From Euryodendron excelsum (taxonomy: Eukaryota; Streptophyta; Magnoliopsida; Ericales; Pentaphylacaceae), in the NCBI GenBank assembly GCA_033060915.1, contig CM065388.1:87501-151500 (forward strand): a stretch of 64,000 nt of DNA. The letters are read 5' to 3'. The position numbers and the translations under genes are program-made. Below the pieces are notes generated by a model that made no database searches, was not told the origin of the DNA, and worked only from the letters and a program-made list of their open reading frames with translations. Below, piece by piece: positions 57,196-64,000 of the stretch (position 1 is the stretch's first letter; each line of letters begins with the position of its first letter).

Positions 57196-58794
57196 TCCAT
57201 TGAGATCTTAATTAATATTATACAAATTAATTAAGGATTCACATAGCTAGAGCCAGCCAGCCAGCCAGCCCGGCCCCGCCTTTTACCTGAAATCGTCAGT
57301 GTGAGCTATCTTGCCGCTGCCCTTTATAGCAGATCTTTTGCCTGGAACCTCATAGAGGCCCACAAACTCACTGCTATCAAAGGAAGCATTTCTCTTCCGA
57401 AAGGCAGCAGCCAGGACTTGAGCAACACGAGTGAGAGGGCTGCCTCCAGGCAACCTGTGCCTATATAAGGGGGTACCCAGGAAGAAGACCATGTTTGACA
57501 TCCCCATAGCTATGGCCAAGGAACCAAATGCAGATCCCCATCCATGCTCCATCTGAATGTAGACTATGGCAGTGAAGGCCACGATTGCCCCAATGGTGAC
57601 AGACAGATAGAAGTAGTTGAAAAACCTATCCAGGTGAGACTTGTAATCTCTACTTCTTTCATCAAACTGATCTGCCCCAAAAGAAGAAACACACGGCCTT
57701 ATACCTGCAGCTCCAAACCCAGTCACGTAAAGAACCGTGTAGAGGTAAAGCATCTGCCACGGTTTTGCAGGTTCACAATTGCCCAGAAGCAGTGCTATCT
57801 GATCACACTGATCTTGGTTTGGCACAAAAATATTCATTGTGGCACATAAGGTTATTCCTGTCAAACCCTCCGGAAAAGAAAAATGAGATAACAATTAATT
57901 AATTAAGCAGTTCTTGTCAGTAAACTCCGGCAACTTTGATTCATCAAATTAATTAATACTAGCTAGCAATTGAATTTATAAATTGCACAATAGAAACATG
58001 ACAAACACATTAGTAACGAATTAACTCTGTTGCTTTATCAAGTAATTAATTAAATAATGAACTTTTAGAAATCAACGAACCACAGTGAAACACACACACA
58101 TATATAAATGAAATTCATAGCTTCTAAGAACAGATCTTACTGCTAGATAGATAGTGGTAAAAATTGCAATTGTCCAATATCGACCTAGATATGCATCTGC
58201 TAAAAAGCCACCAAGCACAGAAGAGGCCTGTGATATTCCCAAGAAATTGTTAACCGCATTTGCTGAACTTGAGAAAGGTCGGTGCATAACGTAGAACATA
58301 AATGCCACCATATTTACCGAAAGGCCAAAATAAGCCATTCTCTCTGCCATTTCGTTCCCTGGACAATTGAGGAAGGAGTCAAGCTAGCTAAAGATCACTA
58401 GCTACCAGATAAAAACAAAACATGAACGTAATTAAAAAGAGTACTCTAGCTCTGAGCCTGAGGTTTAATTCTCGTAATTAAATATATATACGTTTACGCT
58501 AGCTATGGAGAAAACCAAACAGAATTGAATCTGGCAACATACATACATACCAAAAATGAAGAAGGCGGCAATCCAACCGCCTGTCTTGGATAGATCGGCA
58601 ATAGGCTTCCCATGGATATTAACCGGTGTAGTTCCTCCACCTGTATAACCACCGCCTAAAGCTGTCGTCCGCCTATCATCAGACTCAATGAAGTAGATTC
58701 CAAGCTTCTTTTTCCGAAATGGGTCCGAATTCCCCTCCAGACTCGCAGGTGTCGCGGGCAGGACTTCAGGTGACTTGATTTCTCTGGTACCCAT
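56238..58794 (-). CDS. NPF6.1: NRT1/PTR family transporter NPF6.1
   Basis: Exons 58794-58551, 58358-58141, 57867-57287 and 57093-56238 join in frame into about 632 residues (Arabidopsis NPF6.1 is about 620). This is a proton-coupled major facilitator of the NPF family in a cell membrane; the substrate of this subgroup is, to my knowledge, not established. The N-terminus has the subgroup-typical YFIESDDRRTTALGGGYTGG and NIHGKPIADLSKTGGWIAAF. The NPF ExxER proton-coupling motif is present as NEMAERMAYFG, residues about 84-88. Then come FLADAYLGRYWTIAIF, GFGAAGIRPCVSSFGADQFD, the loop PLYRHRLPGGSPLTRVAQVL, and QLQRVGIGLAVSILSVAWAG with GLLEFLYEEAPDAMRSIGSA near the end. No disablement is seen. 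A likely 5' UTR intron spans 59201-58820 (GTACGG..TTGCAG). Confidence 0.95.
57153..57191. repeat. GA microsatellite in NPF6.1 intron 3
   Basis: It is a (GA)n run preceded by (AT)n inside the intron 57094-57286. The CCAGCCAGCCAGCCAGCC run at 57253-57270 is in the same intron, near the donor. Confidence 0.95.
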
Positions 58795-59558
58795 TAATGA
58801 ATTGAAGACCAGCCAGTCCCTGCAAAACTAGCTATAAGCCACAACAGTTTTTGCGAATGATTAATTTCTCCACTATCTACAACAAATCAAAGATGTAAGC
58901 TAGCCATTGCATCCAAATAATTACTAAGATCGAAGTCGGTTGTGTGGACTAAAATAGGTTATTTTGGTCAGAAAAAAATATCAGAGTTATAACAAAAAAA
59001 GCTTGTAATCTAACGAAAAGGCCAAACTCAATGAAATGACTGTTCAACCATCTGATCTGACAGTGAACACACAATTCATGTCTCTAAAATCTTAAACACC
59101 GCGTAAAACACTACCATTCCTCTTAAAGAAAATGGAAAAACAAGAATATATATTAAATAGAATATGTATTTGCAAGAAGCAGAGTAGAGGGAAATCCGTA
59201 CCCTTGGTAGTGGGAGCCCAAGTTGAACAAGCTTTTTGCAGAGAAGAAGATTCTGATGAATATATATCTATCTAGGGTCTAGGTGGGATGAGATCAGTTA
59301 CACAGACGAACAACTAAGGTCGCAAGTGGAACCAACCAACAAACCAGCAAACCATTAATTAATTAATTAACTGGTCATCCATCCATCTGTCGGGACGGTT
59401 AGAGAGTAAATGCATGGATGGATGGATGGATGGATGGATGGTTTATCATCAATTCCTGATCATCATTGTCATCATCATGTATCATATATATGGGGTGGCA
59501 AAAGCAAAGAAGAATAAAGGATTGATCCAACGATTCCAACCAACACGTGGAGAAGAAC

Positions 59559-59593
<35 letters not shown>

Positions 59594-59600
59594 AGTGTGC
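58795..59600 (-). promoter_or_regulatory. NPF6.1 5' UTR and promoter region
   Basis: A 5' UTR intron is inferred at 59201-58820. Upstream, a pure CT tract on the - strand (59591-59562) and an (ATGG)n run near 59413-59442 mark the likely leader or promoter zone. No unambiguous TATA box was chosen. Confidence 0.4.
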
Positions 59601-60148
59601 GCAATAAATGAAATGATAAATGAAAGACACTGCCATTGGAGTAAGGGCCATTACTGCTGCTGCCCAATAATTACCTGTGGGTCGTGGAGGAGGAGAAGGT
59701 GGTTGGTTTGGGGTACCTACCTACAATGCGATTGTTCAAAGCCGTCCTACGTGGGCCTTGCTTCAGGTCCCAGTTGAGACTTGACACCCCATTTTTCTCC
59801 CTCTGTCTCTCTCATATGTATGCCACCCGAAAGGTAGCTAGGTAGGTAGTCCAACCTTTCAGAGCCTTAAATTGTCGACGGAGACGTCGACTCTTAAGTG
59901 GGTATTTGGAGCGAAAATAGTGTACACTATGCCATTTAAGTGACGTGATGACCCATCGATTTTTGTGTTTTCTCTTGCCTAGTATTGTGAAGTTATTTCA
60001 CAGACTGTTAGTTGGTTAGTAGATAAGTAAATGGGTGGTCCATAGTGGGATTTCAACGCAAGCAATCGCTCTGTCGGCGGTGCCTTCTCAACTGGTGGAT
60101 CACTTCCACCCATCCAATTTAGCATTGGAGAATTTTTTCTTGATAAAA
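59601..60148. other. Spacer upstream of NPF6.1
   Basis: No gene is recognised. A tRNA-like segment on the - strand near 60020-60110 (CCAGTTGAGAAGG then CGTTGAAATCCC) may be a SINE head. Confidence 0.35.
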
Positions 60149-60153
60149 ATTAT

Positions 60154-60709
60154 TAATGATGCAGTGAATTTGTACGTCTTTTTCAATCTCTAATACGAAC
60201 GGTTGGGGAGATGAATCCTCTTACTTGAGACATCGGTGTGGTGTCTGTCAAAAATACTCCGATGCTAAAATTAGGCTAGAAATAAATAGACACAGTAACA
60301 ATGCTCAAGGGTTGACGTGTCTCGTACCTTTTTGAAGATGATGACTGCCCTTTTTATAAGAGTGTTGGCTCGAATCTTGGGCACTTTTCTAGGAGAGCCA
60401 ATCGTGCCCTCAGATTATGCGTTCAAAATTGTGGAAATGTGTCGTGCCTTGATGTTAGGCTCCATGGACTATACCCCCAGTCGTGGGGGGAGCAGTCCCA
60501 ATCATGGGATCGTGGCAGCTGATCATCAGGCGAGAATCTCGAGGTGCCTTAATAGCGGCGCCTGGTATACAGCTAGAGCTCTGCCCTTTCAGTTCTATTG
60601 ACAGACCTAGTCTGGAAGAAAGTTCAAGGGTTCGGGCCTGGATATGTAGCCCGAGCTTATCTGGTCTGTCTATTAAGGGGCCAGACCAGCTGTACTTGTC
60701 ATATTATCA
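60154..60709 (-). repeat. Solo LTR of the element 2 family
   Basis: It starts TAATGATGCAGTG and ends TATTATCA on the + strand. It aligns throughout with 21654-22284 (for example CACCGGTGT against CATCGGTGT, CTTTTTATA(A/G)GAG, GGAGAGCCAATC). The flanks ATTAT (60149-60153) and ACTAT (60710-60714) differ by one transition. No partner LTR or internal sequence is present. Confidence 0.88.
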
Positions 60710-60957
60710 ACTATTAAATGGAAAAAAGGTAGAAAAATAAAAATAAGTAGCTAGTTGATAAGGCATTGCAAGAGTCATCTAGAAAATATCGTAAATACTC
60801 TAGCTTCCAAAATATTACATTTTCTCCTACCAAAATTACTTCAACAATATGGGAAGACTCGAAATTGAAATTCCACAGCAATTTTTTTATTTAGTCACAA
60901 CCACTTTTGCCAAAATTACAATTTAATCAATAAGTGATCAAGTGTTACAAATTGCAT

Positions 60958-60989
<32 letters not shown>

Positions 60990-61091
60990 TATGTATTAGC
61001 TGCCGTGTTTTCAATATAGTAAGTACTAAAATTTGATAACATTTTAATAATACTTTTCTAATATGAGACTAGTACATTTGTGAATGGTGAT

Positions 61092-61720
61092 TGTGGTCAA
61101 AGAAATCAGGCACAGATCACTTGTTCAGGCCCAATAAAAATGAAGTGAATGAAGTTGGGTTACGGGTCAGTCCAAGCAATCAAAAATGCGGCCAGACTTG
61201 CATTGTCGACCTCGTGCCGACCTTAGGCCCAAGCCCAATGTAGCGAGCCCAACTCGCTGGTGTAATCAAAGCATTTAATGCTCTGACCGCAGCATTTAAT
61301 GCGGAGACGACCCGCATTTAATGTAGCAACAGCTTGCCACGCGACGTCCACCCTCACGTCTGATCAGTCAGACTCTAGCACGGCGGTAAAGCTGGACCCA
61401 CTTCCGATCAATTAGGAGACGAATGATGTGGTCTACGAGATAGGTCATGATGACCTTAAGGTAGACACAAGGGTTAACACTCTATCGATTACACTATAAA
61501 TACTGAAACCCCAAGGAGGAAGGTATGGACAATAGATTTCAAGCATATACTATCTTTATTCATTCAATTCTCGATTAAGATTGCTAACTTAATCGTCAAC
61601 GTGTGATCGGTCTAAAGAGGGTCAATCCATTTTAACTTCTCAGCCCTTTTTGTAGTGAGTTGGTACTTCTTGATATTGACTCGAGTGATCGACCAGGCCT
61701 TCCCGAAAATCCCATTTACA
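61092..61720 (+). repeat. Solo LTR of the element 1 family
   Basis: In its own orientation it runs TGTGGTCAAAG...CCCATTTACA, the reverse complement of the 6270-6860 pattern. Shared landmarks are three GCATTTAATG motifs (61271-61325), ATAAATACTGAAACC near 61496 and GATTGCTAACTTAATCG near 61580. Perfect 5-bp duplications GTGAT flank it (61087-61091 and 61721-61725). Confidence 0.93.
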
Positions 61721-61725
61721 GTGAT

Positions 61726-62065
61726 TAAATTGTAACTTCTACAAAAGTGATTGTGATCCAATTGCAGTTTCAAATAAAAACATTTTTTATTCTCAATTTC
61801 AAGCATTCCCATTCTAAAACATTAATTTTTCCAAAAAAAAAAAACAATTAGTGCATATTTTATCTCATGACGCCCCACCCTCTAAATTTTTGAAAATTAC
61901 TTTTGTGTATTTATTTTCTTTATTTAGAGAGAGAAACTTGTGGTCACTTTTGCATCACTAAGCTCTCATGATGCTCCTTAAAAAAGTTTGGAGCAAATTT
62001 AATCCCAACACTAGCGTTCGTATTTAAAAATGCCCCATTTGGGCTCAATCTCTAGGATTGAGGCT
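61726..62065. other. AT-rich spacer
   Basis: No feature is recognised besides an A-run near 61837. Confidence 0.35.
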
Positions 62066-62278
62066 CCGTTTAGTATAGCCTAAATGTAGTTTTTTTATTT
62101 TTTTAGTTTTGGCTCATAAGTAAAAGCTTAGAATTTTTTTTTATAGTTTTTTTTGCTTTGATAAGCTAAGATGAGTATATATAATAAAAAAAACCTAAAA
62201 AAACTTTAAAAATCTAACTTTTTTGCTTATAAGATAAAAAAATCAGACTAAAAAAGCTATACCAAACGACCACTAGGC
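62066..62278. repeat. MITE-like element with CGTTTGGTATAGC ends
   Basis: The left end CCGTTTAGTATAGCC matches the complement of the right end GCTATACCAAACGACC. Inner AT-rich arms (TTTTTTAGTTTTGG, GCTTATAAG) are mirrored imperfectly. The element is about 210 bp and non-coding. Confidence 0.6.
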
Positions 62279-62299
62279 CTTTTTTATGTTATGATTTTC

Positions 62300-63600
62300 T
62301 GTTAGAGATTTATACTAAAAGACATACTTTATGTAATAATTTTTGTATTTATTAATATATTAGTTATTCTATTTTAATGAGAATTTATGTGAACAATATT
62401 TGTATTGCGTTATTTATTTAATGATTATGCATATGTGTCTCTTATTCTATATAGTAGATGATTTAGTATATAGAGTACAGCTTACACACAGATGATCAGA
62501 TCATCGGTTCTTATGGAATATAAGTTTATCGTTCACAGTCTTAGATGGAACTGGACACACCATCAGTAGAACTGTAGCACAAGATTTTAATAGGTCTGTC
62601 TTAACTATGGGAAACGGTATAGTTCCAACTCCTTGCACTAGTACACTTTGTGTGTATTAAATAAGACCGTGTTAAAGTAATTATTTTTATACTGACTATA
62701 TAAAACAATTAATATCTCATAATTATTATGAGTACTTATACTCTTAATCCTAATATAATAAATAGATATGTGCATGTAATATTTATTATTTTGATTCATA
62801 GAAGAGTGAGATTCTTTGTGAGTTAATAAACTCAGTAAGTTGAACAATAACATTACGTGTATAATGACTATTAATTATTGATGGAATCCACATCCTAGTA
62901 TAAGGATTGATGATACCCCCTTGAGAAAACTTATAAGTTTTGATTATGTCAAATCATGTAGATAGATTATGAATTCGACATATCAAATAAGTTAGGTGGA
63001 AGGTCTCAAGGAATTAAATAAGTCTATCAAATTTAATTGTCAGTAATTTAATTTAATAGACGAGTATCTGTAATCTTAACGTGAGGAGATAAAAAATATT
63101 TAATAATATAGAGCTCGAAATATAATTTCTAGTATGACAGGGAGTACAATTATAATTCATTAGTGATATAAATTATAATTTACGTAAATAAGGATTAATC
63201 CTAGTTAGATTAGGAATCCTTATTTGCATAGGAAGCCCTAGTTATACTAATCCTATGGTCCCTATTGTAACCTCTATATATACTCACTTTAAGAGCAGTT
63301 AGGATGACACTTGCTCATAATTGAGAGATACATATTTTTGTGAGAAAGAGAAACCCTAGCAGCTGCGAGTCAATCTCTCTAGAGTAAGGTGTATACGAGA
63401 AATACAACAGAAGTCCGAAGGTTAAATTCGAACACTTGATTCGTACTTGTTGCTATTACTTGTTATTCGAGATTAAACCAAAAAGATCTCAAAATTTGAT
63501 TCTAATCACGTAAATTAGACTATGCTAATCAGATCAAAATTTATTGTACTATACATATACACTATAGCCGGATCATGAGAAATTTTCACAGTTCTCAACA
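62300..63600 (+). mobile_element. Probable solo LTR, 1.3 kb, family unknown
   Basis: It runs from TGTTAGAGATTTATAC to GTTCTCAACA (TGTT/AACA ends). The flanks TTTTC (62295-62299) and TTTCC (63601-63605) differ by one transition. A TATA-like CTCTATATATACTC lies at about 63270-63285 and a leader-like stretch follows. No partner was found in the window, so this assignment rests on ends, flanks and the promoter-like block. Confidence 0.5.
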
Positions 63601-63605
63601 TTTCC

Positions 63606-64000
63606 AACATCATATCATATAAAATGCCACATCCCCTCCGAACCAAGTCAAGAAATGAAATCATGTTTGAAAATAAAAAAAGAAATGAAATCATGTATTC
63701 CATCTAGAAAATAGAAATTGTAGTATATTTTTCTTTATAATTGATGGGATTTGAACCCCGGCGCTCACTCCTAGTAACTTTGGGTATGGACAATGTGATT
63801 AGGCTACTTAGTCTTAGATTAGTATGCTTGAATCATCAAATTGCAGAGAAACAAGAATCTTGTTAAAAAATTATAATATTCTTTCTTTTGTTTCTTGTAA
63901 AGGTTGATTGAAGGAACAAAAAAGACTAGCTTAACTTATTGTCAAAAAAGTATACAAAAAATCTCCATATGAGAGGGGTGTGTTACTAGGGGGCTGCGGA
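63606..64000. other. Terminal stretch with a tRNA-like segment
   Basis: On the - strand, CCGGGGTTCAAATCCC (around 63745-63760) fits a pol III B box. TAGCCTAATCAC about 50 bp upstream is a weak A box, so it is possibly a SINE head. No gene is recognised. Confidence 0.35.

Overview
The window is nuclear DNA of a flowering plant, most likely a eudicot. The evidence is intron-containing genes with canonical GT..AG junctions (RBR1, a Nudix hydrolase, NEF1, NPF6.1), high AT content, GA/CT and AT microsatellites, and LTR retrotransposons of plant-specific lineages. I cannot name the species.

Layout. 1-2570 is the 3' part of the retinoblastoma-related gene RBR1 (+). 4031-4810 is a candidate non-autonomous Helitron. 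6270-15895 is a decayed Ty3/gypsy element of Tat type (element 1). 16325-18428 holds the identified exons of a Nudix hydrolase gene (-), whose promoter is probably near 20980-21044. 21654-33430 is a second, different Tat-type element (element 2) with perfect TCTAG target-site duplications. Its gag is split by a nested 2.2-kb solo LTR at 30144-32362, itself flanked by perfect AGGGC duplications. 38506-52538 is NEF1 (NO EXINE FORMATION 1, +) with a 9.9-kb first intron that contains a 3.9-kb non-coding LTR element (42755-46676, CCTAG duplications, tRNA-iMet primer site). 56238-58794 is NPF6.1 (-), convergent with NEF1. Upstream of NPF6.1 lie a solo LTR of the element 2 family (60154-60709), a solo LTR of the element 1 family (61092-61720, perfect GTGAT duplication), and a third probable solo LTR (62300-63600).

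The host genes work independently: cell-cycle control (RBR1), nucleotide clean-up (Nudix), pollen-wall formation (NEF1) and membrane transport (NPF6.1). NEF1 and NPF6.1 are, from memory, also neighbours in Arabidopsis (At5g13390 and At5g13400), so this pair is probably an old syntenic block expanded by transposons.

The most interesting biology is in the two Tat elements. Each carries, between pol and the 3' LTR, an extra gene on the strand opposite to gag-pol. In both, a strong TATA box lies about 230-260 bp inside the LTR boundary. In element 2 the antisense gene has recognisable spliceosomal introns, two of which join reading frames exactly. An intron antisense to the genomic RNA cannot be spliced out during retrotransposition, which would explain its retention.
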